Shown here piece after piece: positions 42,785-52,399 of a DNA stretch of 64,000 bases. Position 1 is the stretch's first letter. Each line of letters opens with the position of its first letter. The stretch covers positions 1,054,001 to 1,118,000 of the forward strand of contig CBDFKK010000008.1 in NCBI GenBank assembly GCA_965248815.1. The letters are read 5' to 3'. The notes beneath the pieces were generated by a model. The model was not told where the DNA came from and did not search any database. It saw only the letters and a program-made list of their open reading frames with translations. The position numbers and the translations under genes were made by a program. The stretch is from CBDFKK01 sp965248815. Its GTDB lineage: Bacteria; Pseudomonadota; Alphaproteobacteria; SMXP01.

Positions 42785-44302
42785 TTACGAGTGACTTCGT
42801 AGATCAGAGTTTTGCGGTATTGATTTCCAGTATTCAGGCAATTCCTGTTCCACGAGATCAAACACGTCGGGACAGTTTTCCTCGAGCAAGACCCTAGATG
42901 AGGTCGGCCAAGATGGAGGCCCTCCCTCGTCGGGCAATTGTCGCGTGGCGTCGATTATGATCTTACTGCCAACGCCAGGCTTAGCCAGGCTGGGGTCCGG
43001 CAATGTCACACGCGACTGCGGTGTCACAAGACTTGCCGTTGGTTGCCAGCGCGCCGACATGGCGTGAAGAACTTCGGCCTGATCCAAAATGTTAATATCC
43101 TTGTCAACAACGATTATAACTTTGGTTGTCGGACCCCCAATAATCTGGTGTCCGGCGGCCATGCCTTCGCCCGGAAATTTTTTGTCTATGCTGAGAACCA
43201 CCAGTCCAATTGTTTTGCGGTACGTATAGACATTAACGAAATTTCGAATCCGGCTTTTGCATACCATATGATAACTCGCCATGACCGGCGCTCTTAGCAT
43301 GTCGTCAGCAGGAAATGCATTCCAGAACCAAGGCTGCCGACGATGCGTAATCGCGGTAATATTTACATAGAAGTTGTCGATCGTCTCCTCGCCCAAGTAG
43401 CCGAATAGTTCAGCGTAGGGTCCTTCGTCCTCTCCTTTATCGAGAGGAATTTCTCCTTCGATAATCATTTCCGCATGAGCCGGGACGCAGATATCGCTGG
43501 TTTCGCACTTTACTAGTTCCACCGGCTTTCCTTTGACAGCGCCAGCTATTGCGAGCTCGTCCTCGTCGGGACCTGCCATTCTGGTCGTGCTAAGAGACCA
43601 GATGATCGGATCGACACCAAGGGCGATCGCGACTTTGGCCGTCTTTTCGCCGCGCGCTTTTTTGGCCATCAATACCGCTCTTCCGTCGTGCCCAGGACTG
43701 GGATTCATGCCGATCTTTTTCTTACCTTTAACATGGCAGCGATATGTACCCACGTTGCGTCCAAATTCAGGATCTTCAATGACAACCGCGCCGGTATTGA
43801 CGTAACGACCGCCGTCCGCAGGGTTCGTTTTGAGCCATGGATATTTCAAAATATTTACGTCCGCACCTTTAACGATAACTTCCTTACACGGAGCTTTGTT
43901 CGAATTGAGGACGACCGGCTCTATTTTTTTCCAGACGCCTCTATCATCCATGTGAGAAAATAAGTTATCCATGACCACGCGGTACATGGCCGTCTGATCA
44001 TCCACAATTTTATCCTGATCTATGCCATAGGCCATGGCTTCGATGTCCCAACCGCCAAAAGGATTCCCTATGATCGGTCCATCGAACCAATCGCCTTCTA
44101 TTTTCACTCGATCAATCATAAAAGCCGGTGCGCGTTCATGACCATACTTATCGATTAATTTGTAGGCCAATCCCGTGGCCATGTATTTGTCCTGATCAAT
44201 TTCTTTGATTCTAAGCAGCCGACCTCTTGCGTCCAACGCCGCAAAATAATCCCTCATTGAATCGAATGGGCCAGTCGCTTGAACATTCAACGATTCAGAC
44301 AT
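42785..44302 (-). CDS. UbiD-family decarboxylase (prenyl-FMN dependent)
   Basis: A 505-residue UbiD-type enzyme. Family landmarks are IGNPFGGWD, NVGTYRCHVKGKKKIGMNPSPGHDG, CVPAHAEMIIEGEI, the acid-rich EGPYAELFGYLGE carrying the catalytic glutamate, and FPGEGMAAGHQIIGG. Such enzymes decarboxylate aromatic or alpha,beta-unsaturated acids with prenylated FMN made by UbiX, which is not in the window. The start at 44302 (MSESLNV) has AAAGGA upstream. It is the last gene of the minus-strand set 47.7-42.8 kb, after a 246-bp gap. It may remove the carboxylate left after ring or side-chain oxidation. Confidence 0.9.
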   Translation of the reverse strand: MSESLNVQATGPFDSMRDYFAALDARGRLLRIKEIDQDKYMATGLAYKLIDKYGHERAPAFMIDRVKIEGDWFDGPIIGNPFGGWDIEAMAYGIDQDKIVDDQTAMYRVVMDNLFSHMDDRGVWKKIEPVVLNSNKAPCKEVIVKGADVNILKYPWLKTNPADGGRYVNTGAVVIEDPEFGRNVGTYRCHVKGKKKIGMNPSPGHDGRAVLMAKKARGEKTAKVAIALGVDPIIWSLSTTRMAGPDEDELAIAGAVKGKPVELVKCETSDICVPAHAEMIIEGEIPLDKGEDEGPYAELFGYLGEETIDNFYVNITAITHRRQPWFWNAFPADDMLRAPVMASYHMVCKSRIRNFVNVYTYRKTIGLVVLSIDKKFPGEGMAAGHQIIGGPTTKVIIVVDKDINILDQAEVLHAMSARWQPTASLVTPQSRVTLPDPSLAKPGVGSKIIIDATRQLPDEGGPPSWPTSSRVLLEENCPDVFDLVEQELPEYWKSIPQNSDLRSHS

Positions 44303-44548
44303 CAAAGAGATTCCTTTAAGTAAATTGATTGGCAGGACCACAACAATTGAGCAGCCAAACTATGTAGAAATGTCAGACCAAGTACAATTCGATGTTTTAT
44401 GGAGATCGAGCTGTGGACTAGCAATGTCCACTGAATCGGGGCAATACGAAGTTGCTGACATTCAAATGGCCTAATTCGATGGCAGCTGCCGATTTGAAAG
44501 CGGACGAAGTCTCGGCAGGGAGCCGTAGACCTTCATGAAAGTCGCGAT

Positions 44549-45718
44549 CTAAATCTCAACGCTCGCCGCATCATAGGGAAACAGATGCGCGCCCTGCATG
44601 ACTTGGTTGCCTTCGAAAGTCGCCACGTCGACGTCGTCTTGATGCATGCGGTGACCGGACTCGCGCGACTCAAGAAGCACCCAATTTGCGCGCTCTTTGC
44701 GTGTGGCTTCGTAGCGCTGGAACGCTTCGCCGATATCTCCGGCCACTTGAAAACAACGAGCAAGCACAACGCCATCTTCAATGGCCATGCTGGCGCCCTG
44801 GCCTAAAAATGGCAACATGGGATGGGCAGCATCGCCTAACAAGGTCACGCGTCCTTTGGTCCACGCATCAAGCGGTTCGCGGTCAAACAGCGCCCATTTG
44901 TAACAAAGCTCGGGCGGTGTTTGACCAATGAGTTGTTTTGGCACTTCATGCCAATCGTCAAATTCGTCCAACACTTCCGAAACTTCTGAGTGCACATTCC
45001 AACTCTCGACTTCCCAGCCCGACTTTTCAGTCGCCGCCACGTAATTCATCAGCGTGTGATTGCGCACAGGGTAATAAACAATGTGCCGGCGGGGACCGAC
45101 CCATAAACCGGACGCCTCTTTCTCCATATGTCCCATCAGCCTATCGATGGGCACCAAGCCGCGCCAAGCGATGTTGGCCGTAAAGCGCGGGTCGCCGGCG
45201 CCAAAAAGTTCACTTCTCACCGCCGACTTTATGCCGTCGCTTCCGATGAGCGCATCGCCCTTTGCGATGGACCCGCCTTCGAAATGGACGTCTAGGCCTG
45301 AGTCCGTTTCCCTGTAGTGCGTAAATACCCGTCTGGTGTGGATGCAATCTCGCTTCAGGCCAGCGACGGCATCGGCGAGCGCGCCGTGTAAGTCGGCGCG
45401 GTGAAGAAAGTAATAGGGGGAGCCGAATATATCTTCGGCCGTTCCCCCCTTGTAGGCGGCCAAAAGAAGTTCGTCGGTCATTCCGTTTTTCACGGTGCCC
45501 CGCGTGCGGTAACAGATGTTAGGTTTTAAGGCCTCATTGAGCCCAAGATGGGTAAGCAGCCGGGTGCAGTTGGGGCCAAGTGACAGACCGGCGCCGATTT
45601 CGCCAAGCTCTGGCGACGCTTCATAGACCTCGACTTTAAATCCTGCGCGCAACAACGACAACGCAGCGGTCAAACCGCCGATACCCGCTCCAACCACGAT
45701 GATTTTTAGATCGCGCAT
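44549..45718 (-). CDS. FAD-dependent monooxygenase (salicylate / 6-hydroxynicotinate hydroxylase-like)
   Basis: A 389-residue class A flavoprotein monooxygenase. The dinucleotide-binding GAGIGGLTAAL (10-20), the DG motif near SDGIKSAVR and the GD motif LLGDAAHPMLPFLGQG are intact. It hydroxylates an activated aromatic, often with decarboxylation, using NAD(P)H and oxygen. GAGGGAG precedes the ATG. It lies 16 bp after the quinone oxidoreductase gene, so both are one transcript. Together with UbiD it fits degradation of a hydroxy-benzoate-like acid. Confidence 0.9.
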   Translation of the reverse strand: MRDLKIIVVGAGIGGLTAALSLLRAGFKVEVYEASPELGEIGAGLSLGPNCTRLLTHLGLNEALKPNICYRTRGTVKNGMTDELLLAAYKGGTAEDIFGSPYYFLHRADLHGALADAVAGLKRDCIHTRRVFTHYRETDSGLDVHFEGGSIAKGDALIGSDGIKSAVRSELFGAGDPRFTANIAWRGLVPIDRLMGHMEKEASGLWVGPRRHIVYYPVRNHTLMNYVAATEKSGWEVESWNVHSEVSEVLDEFDDWHEVPKQLIGQTPPELCYKWALFDREPLDAWTKGRVTLLGDAAHPMLPFLGQGASMAIEDGVVLARCFQVAGDIGEAFQRYEATRKERANWVLLESRESGHRMHQDDVDVATFEGNQVMQGAHLFPYDAASVEI

Positions 45719-45734
45719 GACTCCCTCTTGACGG

Positions 45735-46685
45735 CTAGGCGTCTTTTACCTTGATGATGATCTTGCCCCGGGCACGCAACGTCTCGCTCTTTTCGTGCGC
45801 CTGCTTGATTTCATCAAGGGGAAAGACACTGTCTATGATGGAAGTGAGCTTGCGTGTACGCACCCAGCCGGACAAAACATCGAGATCCTCACCTTTGGCT
45901 TCCCATGCCACGAAATACGCACCATGGGGCTCGCGTTTCGTTTGACCGGGAACAAAAAACTCAATCCCTTCAACGGGAACAAGCGTCATGTAGACACCGT
46001 TTGCGGTGAGCACTTTGCGCGCGCCTTCGACCGATTGTGTACCCACCGTATCGTAGATAACGTCGTAGGGCTCATCACTCTTGAGCGCGTCTTCACGTGT
46101 ATAGTCGATAATATGGTTCGCGCCGAGATCGGACACTAAACTTATGTTCCGAGTACTGCAGACGGCAGTCACATGGGCGCCCAATATCTTTGCGATCTGA
46201 ACAGCATAAATACCGACGCCGCCGGACGCGCCGATAATGAGCACACGGCTGCCTTCACTTATTTCGCCGCAATCGCGCAAGCCCTTTAATGCAGTGATGG
46301 CCGCTAAAGGCATTGCAGCGGCTTCCTCGAAGGAAAGCTCGTCTGGTTTCTCTGCAACTGTGTCGCCGTTGACCGCGACGTATTCCGCGTAACAACCGCC
46401 GGGCCCCAGATTGGATCGGGCATAGACCGGATCGCCTTCGTCGAACCCGGAAACTTCTGCGCCCACTTCCGCCACAGTACCAGAGACGTCAAAGCCTAAT
46501 ATTTTGGGAAAGTCGGGCGCGAAGCGCATTGCCATCTGTCCGTCACGAATTTTCCAATCGATCGGATTGACTCCCGCCGCATGGACTTCAATTAAAATTT
46601 GATCGGGGCCGATCGACGGTGTCTCGATATCTCTTATTTGAAGAACCGAAGGCGGGCCGAATTCGTCGATGACTGCCGCTTTCAT
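45735..46685 (-). CDS. NAD(P)-dependent quinone/alkene oxidoreductase (MDR family)
   Basis: A 316-residue medium-chain dehydrogenase/reductase of the zinc-free quinone oxidoreductase branch. It shows the GroES-like N-terminal half (VHAAGVNPIDWKIRDG), then the nucleotide-binding IIGASGGVGIYAVQIAK. Cysteine ligands of zinc-type alcohol dehydrogenases are missing. It reduces a quinone or enone. It sits between the alpha/beta hydrolase (30 bp) and the monooxygenase (16 bp) in one operon. Confidence 0.9.
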   Translation of the reverse strand: MKAAVIDEFGPPSVLQIRDIETPSIGPDQILIEVHAAGVNPIDWKIRDGQMAMRFAPDFPKILGFDVSGTVAEVGAEVSGFDEGDPVYARSNLGPGGCYAEYVAVNGDTVAEKPDELSFEEAAAMPLAAITALKGLRDCGEISEGSRVLIIGASGGVGIYAVQIAKILGAHVTAVCSTRNISLVSDLGANHIIDYTREDALKSDEPYDVIYDTVGTQSVEGARKVLTANGVYMTLVPVEGIEFFVPGQTKREPHGAYFVAWEAKGEDLDVLSGWVRTRKLTSIIDSVFPLDEIKQAHEKSETLRARGKIIIKVKDA

Positions 46686-46715
46686 GAGGTTTCCTTTTGT
46701 TCGCCCGTGCAGCGC

Positions 46716-47714
46716 TTATTTGGTTTCGAAGGTCGCTCGGCCGTTTGTCAGCACGTCAAAGTCGGCTGCCTGCAGAAAGCCGAGTGCTTTGCGGTCGTCT
46801 TTCAGATAAGCGTCGAGAAACGCAGTGGATGCGCCATTGACGATGGCCACGCCGTCCGGATCCGCTTCACCGCCTCCGTCTTCCCGGCAAATGAGGCCGC
46901 CTAAATAGTGATCCCCCTCATCGAGCACCAACCCATATTTCTCGCCCGGCGGTGCTTCGTAGTAAGCCGCCATGCGCCATTCCCATGGATAGACATTGCC
47001 GTCGCCGACGTTGCCAAGATCTAGCGTGCCGCCAGACGCGAACGTCGGCCGACTCATATAAGAAAAAGCATCGTCGGCAAATTGATCCATTTGACCGACG
47101 CCGCTCATCACGACTGCAACATCGAATCGGTCATCAGAATAGTCTTCCGGTATACCGTCATCGATGAGTGCAAGCGGTATGCCCGACTTGATGAGCGTAA
47201 TCATGCCCCCAAACGAGTGGCCTCCGACTGCCATATTGTCCCTGTCGGTCTTGCCTTTAAGGCCGGGAATTTCCGATTCGATATCATCGAGGGCATCGAG
47301 CGCGAACGACATGTCACGCACACGCGACAGCGTGAGCGCATCACGCTGGCTCAAATCAGGTTTGCCACCCGAATTCGGCGTATCCAAATGATAGGGCTGG
47401 ATGACCACATAACCGTGGGAAACCCAATGATCGGTAACGTTGGCATACATATCGGTGAAACAAAACGCACCGTTGGAATAAACGATGACCGGAAATTCGC
47501 CGTCAGCCTCAGGATACGCAACACGAAATTTTACGTCGCGGCCCTGCTCAGGATCGGAAAGGACCAGCCCATCAACAACAGCGGCCTCATAAGGACCGGT
47601 TGAATTTTTGAATGCCCCAGTATTAGGTGACGTGTCAGGCGCGCTCACACATGCAGCCATGTAGCTAGCCAGCACAACCGCACCCGCTTTGTTCGCAAAA
47701 TCTCTCACCACCAT
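46716..47714 (-). CDS. Exported alpha/beta hydrolase, probable lipoprotein
   Basis: A 332-residue hydrolase of the PAF-acetylhydrolase/chlorophyllase-like group. The nucleophile motif is AVGGHSFGGMI; the catalytic His is likely in the EGDHYLGGL segment. The N-terminus (VVLASYMAAC) looks like a lipoprotein signal with Cys in the lipobox, though MAAC is not the ideal LxGC form. The start at 47714 is preferred to the ATG at 47747 because the signal begins there. It is an intact homologue of the frameshifted gene at 26589 and heads the minus-strand operon leading to UbiD. It probably releases an ester-bound substrate outside the cytoplasm. Confidence 0.82.
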   Translation of the reverse strand: MVVRDFANKAGAVVLASYMAACVSAPDTSPNTGAFKNSTGPYEAAVVDGLVLSDPEQGRDVKFRVAYPEADGEFPVIVYSNGAFCFTDMYANVTDHWVSHGYVVIQPYHLDTPNSGGKPDLSQRDALTLSRVRDMSFALDALDDIESEIPGLKGKTDRDNMAVGGHSFGGMITLIKSGIPLALIDDGIPEDYSDDRFDVAVVMSGVGQMDQFADDAFSYMSRPTFASGGTLDLGNVGDGNVYPWEWRMAAYYEAPPGEKYGLVLDEGDHYLGGLICREDGGGEADPDGVAIVNGASTAFLDAYLKDDRKALGFLQAADFDVLTNGRATFETK

Positions 47715-47934
47715 TGTCAATTCCCGATCAACGATTTCAGTCGTCATTATGGATCACCGCGATCCCTAGACGAGTTTCTCCGATAGTGCCAGATCGCACC
47801 GACGAGTTGAAGGCAAGCAGCCGAGCTGCGGACAGGAACCCGCCGGACAAGGCCTATGGTTTCTTGACAGGACCTTGACCGAACGTCGAAGCTGGCCTCA
47901 ATTAAGACATGAGAACATTGCAGCGGAACACACT

Positions 47935-48624
47935 ATGACCAAATCCGAGGCGACAACGCAGGACCGGTCCAAACTAGACGGCCTGCCTTTTGTTCCAGAC
48001 AAAGTGGAGTTTGCGCCCCAAACCGACGACAGTATTTTGGTGACGAAGTTTACGGACGCGAAAAAATATCATCCGGGTTTGATCAAAAAAATTCTGGAAC
48101 TTGAAAGCTCCACTCGAGCGGCACAAAAAACCATACCGGGGTCGTGTGGGACTAAAATTTATGACGTCGATGCTTGGACCTGCGACGAAGCCGATTTTCT
48201 GAACGAACGTGTCGTCCGCGTTGTCTCCGGCCTGTTTAAAGCCGAACGGGTCATTGTCGATCTCAGTTGGGCCAGCGTTTACAGGCGCCGAGATTATTGC
48301 ATGCCCCACGCCCACGTACGTGCGAAAGCTAGCGCCGTCTATTTTCTTGATATGGGCGATCCTGTAGATCGCAAGAAAGACCCATTTGGTGGACGCTTTT
48401 GTTTTATGGATCCCCGCATCGCGTTTTGCTGCAAAAACAAACCGGGGTTCCCAACCCGTCCGTTATTTCCGAACGTAGAAGAAGGGTCTCTCATTGTATT
48501 CCCGCCTGAGCTCATTCATTTGGTCTCACCCTATTGGGGCAAGAAGCCGCGCATCACCTTGTCATGGGACATTACGGACGAAGTTTTGGCCGGATCGCCG
48601 CTAAAAGACTTCAAGGGTTTTTAG
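47935..48624 (+). CDS. Putative 2-oxoglutarate/Fe(II)-dependent oxygenase-like protein
   Basis: A 229-residue cytoplasmic protein. The C-terminal half has the double-stranded beta-helix pattern of 2OG-FeII oxygenases of the Oxy_5 type: MPHAHVRAKASAVYFL (H125, H127), then GSLIVFPPELIHLVSPYW (H195) and RITLSWDI (R206). These are a plausible iron-binding His set and a 2-oxoglutarate-binding Arg. Eight cysteines, including an FCCKN pair, are unusual. The ATG at 47935 is preferred. It lies 88 bp upstream of the TRAP genes and may be co-transcribed with them. Confidence 0.65.
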   Translation: MTKSEATTQDRSKLDGLPFVPDKVEFAPQTDDSILVTKFTDAKKYHPGLIKKILELESSTRAAQKTIPGSCGTKIYDVDAWTCDEADFLNERVVRVVSGLFKAERVIVDLSWASVYRRRDYCMPHAHVRAKASAVYFLDMGDPVDRKKDPFGGRFCFMDPRIAFCCKNKPGFPTRPLFPNVEEGSLIVFPPELIHLVSPYWGKKPRITLSWDITDEVLAGSPLKDFKGF

Positions 48625-48711
48625 ACTACAGCTTGCCGGCCAAACTCTACTTTCTTTAATCGTCTTCCATACTTAGGATCATCATCAGATCGATCCTGAA
48701 GGACTGAACCA

Positions 48712-49713
48712 ATGATCTTTAAGCGGGAAGTCATATGCGCGCTGTGTTTCTTGGTGGCGTGCCTTTGGGTTTCACCCGCCTCTGCCGAACGCACCTTGCG
48801 CGTGACATTGCAAATCGCCATCACCAATATATTGGGACAAAATATTCAGGCCTTTAAGGAACTCGTCGAAGAGCGCAGCGACGGCACCATCACGATTGAG
48901 ATCTACCCCTCAGCACAACTCTACAAGGACAAAGAAGTGCCGCAAGCGGTCGCCTCAGGCGCAATTGAAATGGGCATTGCGTCGGTCACGCGCTTTGTGG
49001 GAACGCGGCCGGCGGTTGACGTGTTTTCCGTGCCGTTTCTGTTTGAAGACAGCAATCACGTTGCGGAAGCCGTAGCACCCGGCCACCCGGTCCGTGACAT
49101 GCTCGATCAGGAAATTCTATCGACCGGCGCGCGCGTGCTGTGGTGGCAACCGTTCGGCCTGTCGGTCATGCTCGGAAAGAAAGATCCTCTCATCGCACCT
49201 GCTGACCTTGCAGATAAAAAAGTGCGCGTGTTCGGAAAGTTGCAGGGCGAGTTCGTGTTGGCAGCGGGCGGCGCACCGACACTGATGTCCGGGTCCGAAC
49301 AATTCATGGCCTACCAGCGGGGCACGGTGGATTTCGGCATCACAGCGATTCCTGCGCTCCAAACCCGCCGGCTTTATGAGGTCATGCCGTACCTCACACT
49401 GTCCAATCATTCAGCGTCGGAATTTGTCGTACTCATTAATGACGACCTTTGGGCGGCAATGACCGATGACGAACGTGCGCTACTCACCGCAGCAGCGCGG
49501 GAGGTAGAAACGAACTTGCGGCAATCTTATGATGCCTATCACCAGTTGACTGTGAACTGGATATTGGAAAACACCGATATGACGGTCAATGAATTGAGCG
49601 ACGACCAACGCGCCGCGTGGCGCAGCTTTGCGGCGCCAGTTCAAGACATCTATGTCAAAGCTGCAGGCACCATAGGTGCACGTCTCATCGAAGAAGTGCA
49701 AAAGCTACGTTGA
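48712..49713 (+). CDS. TRAP transporter solute-binding protein (DctP family)
   Basis: A 333-residue periplasmic receptor. The signal peptide is CALCFLVACLWVSPASA. The family pattern is clear: FKELVEERSDGTITIEIYPSAQLYKD, AIEMGIASVTRF, KKVRVFGKLQGEF with the arginine that contacts the ligand carboxylate, and QRGTVDFGITAIPAL. It delivers an organic acid to the DctQM permease encoded next. The ligand is unknown; a carboxylate linked to the aromatic pathways is plausible. Confidence 0.92.
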   Translation: MIFKREVICALCFLVACLWVSPASAERTLRVTLQIAITNILGQNIQAFKELVEERSDGTITIEIYPSAQLYKDKEVPQAVASGAIEMGIASVTRFVGTRPAVDVFSVPFLFEDSNHVAEAVAPGHPVRDMLDQEILSTGARVLWWQPFGLSVMLGKKDPLIAPADLADKKVRVFGKLQGEFVLAAGGAPTLMSGSEQFMAYQRGTVDFGITAIPALQTRRLYEVMPYLTLSNHSASEFVVLINDDLWAAMTDDERALLTAAAREVETNLRQSYDAYHQLTVNWILENTDMTVNELSDDQRAAWRSFAAPVQDIYVKAAGTIGARLIEEVQKLR

Positions 49714-49778
49714 AAGCGTTGCGCGCTGAACGCGACTGCGCCATCATGCGCCTCAGATTTTGAAACCGCACCGCTCGT

Positions 49779-50264
49779 ATGACAAAATTCATCTCTCTAC
49801 TGAGCGATTTTTCCGGCCGTTTTGCCGCATGGATGTTTGTCGCCCTCGGGCTCATCATCACCTACGAAGTCGCGATGAGATATGTCTTCACGGCGCCAAC
49901 TATTTGGGCCGAAGAAATTGCGCGTCTTATCCAACTCTGGGCGACGTATTTGGCCGCAGCCTACGCCCTCAAAACGCGCCAGCTCATACGAGTCACCGTT
50001 TTGGCCGACCTCTTAGGGCCAAAGGCACGCTACTTCGCGGACGCATTTGGATTGCTTGTGATCATAGCCTTTAGTGTTTGGGCCACCTGGTTCGGCGCGC
50101 TGATCGTGTTCGACTCGATTGAGATTGGCCGCGCCAGCTCAACCATGCTCTCGCTCCCTAGTTGGATTCCTGAACTTGCCATTCCAGTTGGCTTTGCACT
50201 GCTCATCCCGCAGGCCCTGGAGCAACTATTTACGCTCCAAAAGAGGACGGCGCCCATCGCATGA
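49779..50264 (+). CDS. TRAP transporter small permease (DctQ family)
   Basis: A 161-residue inner-membrane protein with four hydrophobic segments and the DctQ pattern YEVAMRYVFTAPTIWAEEIARL. It pairs with the large permease, whose ATG overlaps its stop in ATGA. It lies 65 bp after the receptor gene. Confidence 0.92.
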   Translation: MTKFISLLSDFSGRFAAWMFVALGLIITYEVAMRYVFTAPTIWAEEIARLIQLWATYLAAAYALKTRQLIRVTVLADLLGPKARYFADAFGLLVIIAFSVWATWFGALIVFDSIEIGRASSTMLSLPSWIPELAIPVGFALLIPQALEQLFTLQKRTAPIA

Positions 50265-51532
50265 GCGCATTCGTCATCTTCTTAGTTCTACTGGCGATCA
50301 TGGCGGCAGGCGTGCCAATTGCCTTTGCTTTAGGTGGACTTGGTGCATTGCTTTTGTGGCTAGGTGACTTTTCACCCTTGATGACGCCGCAAGGGCTTTT
50401 GAGCGCGATCGACAACTTTATTTTGCTGGCCGTGCCCCTATTTCTTCTTATGTCGAACGTCCTGCTGAAGGGCGGTGTGGGGCGCGACCTCTTCGCAGCT
50501 GTGCAAAGTTGGGTCGGCCATTGGCCCGGCGGATTGGCGGTGGCGACGATCGCTTCATGCGCTTTGTTTGCCTCCATCTCAGGCGTGTCCGTTGCGACGG
50601 CAGCGACTATCGGCACCGTCGCCATTCCGGAAATGATCAATCGCGGTTACGACCGGCGTTTTGTGCTCGGGCTTTTGGCTGCGGGAGGCACGCTTGGCAT
50701 TCTTATCCCACCATCTATTCCGCTCATTCTATTTGGCGATATCGCCGAGCAGTCCATATCGGATTTGTTCTTGGCAGGCATTGGACCGGGCATCCTACTC
50801 GCACTGCTCTTTATCGTGTACGCCCTCATTCGCACGCGCGCCGACGGCACCGTCGTGATTGAACGGGCATCTTGGAAAGACCGGCGCGACTTGTCACTGC
50901 GCGCTCTGCCCACAATCGCGCTCGCAGCTTTAATCTTTACTGGTCTTTATGCGGGGGCATTCACGCCAACGGAAGCCGCCGGTATCGGGTTCACCTTGTC
51001 CATTGTGTTGACGGCTCTGGTTCTAAGAACTCTCACCTGGGTGCGATTCAAAGAAGCCGTCATGGAAGCGATGCAAACAACGGTGAACATCTTTTTGATC
51101 ATCGCAGGCGCAAAAATCTTTGCGCGCGCCATCACGCTCTACCGAATCCCGCAGGACTTGTCGCTGGCCATCACATCAAACATTTCCGATGCAGGATTGT
51201 TCGTGTTTGTTGTTTCCTTCGTATTGTTATTGCTCGGGTTCTTTATGGATCCCATATCGCTGCTGCTCATTCTCGTACCCCTCCTGTTGCCGGCGTTAGC
51301 GACGCTGGGGATTGATCCCATTTGGTTCGGTATTTTGTTCGTCGTGCTAATTGAATGCGCCCTCATCACGCCACCCGTGGGGCTCAATCTGTTTGTCATA
51401 CAAGCAACCAGCAAGGCATCACTCGTTGAAATCACGCAGGGTGTTTGGCCCTTCGTCGTTTTGATGCTCTTTGCGATATTCGTGATGTTTTGGTTGCCGG
51501 ATATCGTGCTCTACGTTCCGTTCAAGCTCTAG
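50261..51532 (+). CDS. TRAP transporter large permease (DctM family)
   Basis: A 423-residue inner-membrane protein with 11-12 hydrophobic segments. Landmarks include FALGGLGALLLW, LLMSNVLLKGG, the ISGVSVATAATIG re-entrant loop, GILIPPSIPLI and LITPPVGLNLFVIQ. It uses a sodium gradient to move the substrate brought by DctP. The stop lies 26 bp from the stop of convergent infA. Confidence 0.93.
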   Translation: MSAFVIFLVLLAIMAAGVPIAFALGGLGALLLWLGDFSPLMTPQGLLSAIDNFILLAVPLFLLMSNVLLKGGVGRDLFAAVQSWVGHWPGGLAVATIASCALFASISGVSVATAATIGTVAIPEMINRGYDRRFVLGLLAAGGTLGILIPPSIPLILFGDIAEQSISDLFLAGIGPGILLALLFIVYALIRTRADGTVVIERASWKDRRDLSLRALPTIALAALIFTGLYAGAFTPTEAAGIGFTLSIVLTALVLRTLTWVRFKEAVMEAMQTTVNIFLIIAGAKIFARAITLYRIPQDLSLAITSNISDAGLFVFVVSFVLLLLGFFMDPISLLLILVPLLLPALATLGIDPIWFGILFVVLIECALITPPVGLNLFVIQATSKASLVEITQGVWPFVVLMLFAIFVMFWLPDIVLYVPFKL

Positions 51533-51558
51533 GCATGAACAGAGCCTACCGGACGGTT

Positions 51559-51831
51559 TTAGCGCCTGCGAAAATTGCGGCGGGCTTGAGAGCGGTTTGC
51601 CGGAGACGGCTCATCCTTGTGGCGGTAAACCAGGCGGCCCTTGTCTAAATCATATTGCGTCATTTCTACTGTGACGCGGTCGCCCACCAGCGTGCGAATG
51701 CGATTCTTTTTCATGCGGCCTGCCGTGTAGGCCACGATTTCTAAATCGTTTTCCAGCTTTACACGGAACTTCGCGTCGGGCAGCACGTCCGTGACAATTC
51801 CCTCAAATTCCATGACCTCTTCTTTTGCCAT
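51559..51831 (-). CDS. infA: Translation initiation factor IF-1
   Basis: A 90-residue S1/OB-fold protein starting MAKEEVMEFEG. The IF-1 core FRVKLENDLEIVAYTAGRMKKNRIRTLVGDRV and VEMTQYDLDKGRLVYRH is unmistakable. It carries a basic C-terminal tail of about 20 residues (ANRSQARRNFRRR) beyond the usual 72-residue length. The frame is open upstream, but the start at 51831 fits all homologues. It is encoded alone, convergent with the TRAP operon. Confidence 0.93.
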   Translation of the reverse strand: MAKEEVMEFEGIVTDVLPDAKFRVKLENDLEIVAYTAGRMKKNRIRTLVGDRVTVEMTQYDLDKGRLVYRHKDEPSPANRSQARRNFRRR

Positions 51832-51993
51832 ACTTTGCCTCCGTGTTACGCATCGACATCCTGATGCAGCTATGGCGCCCTTGACATGCGCGCTCGGACG
51901 GCGAATGTCAAGGGTGCACAAACTGGATTTGACCAAAAAACCCCGGAAAACAGGGCCAATTTGTCCTTAGAACCACAAGGGATAAGACGCTGA

Positions 51994-52383
51994 ATGTTGG
52001 CATTCGACGAGTTGATTGAGATGGCGCACAAGCAGCCGGAGCCGCAGCGCATTTTATTTGTTTTTTCCAAGATCGAGTATCGGGAGGGTCATGGACCCAA
52101 CGACGAGAACCCTGACTTCTCGATTGAACCGCGCATGTACAACGATAAGAGGCTGGACGAGATTACAAATTTCCAGGCGCTTGTCGAAGAGACGGTGAAA
52201 GATGGGTTCGATTGGCAGATTGTGTTTGCCGCCGGGCTAGGTGGCAGCGATGGCATCCTGCCTTCCCTTTCCGTCACCGATCAGCATTTACAAAAAATGG
52301 TGGATGCGATTTACCAGGGTGTTATTCAACATTTTGCTGCCTACGACCGCAACGGCAACAAGGTTGAGTTGTTTAAACAATAA
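51994..52383 (+). CDS. Conserved hypothetical small protein
   Basis: A 129-residue cytoplasmic protein with the block QPEPQRILFVFSKIEY and DWQIVFAAGLGG. I recall this family from proteobacterial genomes, where it is sometimes called ribonucleotide reductase subunit alpha, a label that the size does not support. No function can be given. GGGAT lies upstream of the ATG. It is 16 bp before the amidohydrolase gene, and the two may be co-transcribed. Confidence 0.7.
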   Translation: MLAFDELIEMAHKQPEPQRILFVFSKIEYREGHGPNDENPDFSIEPRMYNDKRLDEITNFQALVEETVKDGFDWQIVFAAGLGGSDGILPSLSVTDQHLQKMVDAIYQGVIQHFAAYDRNGNKVELFKQ

Positions 52384-52399
52384 CCGCGAGGAATCGCAA

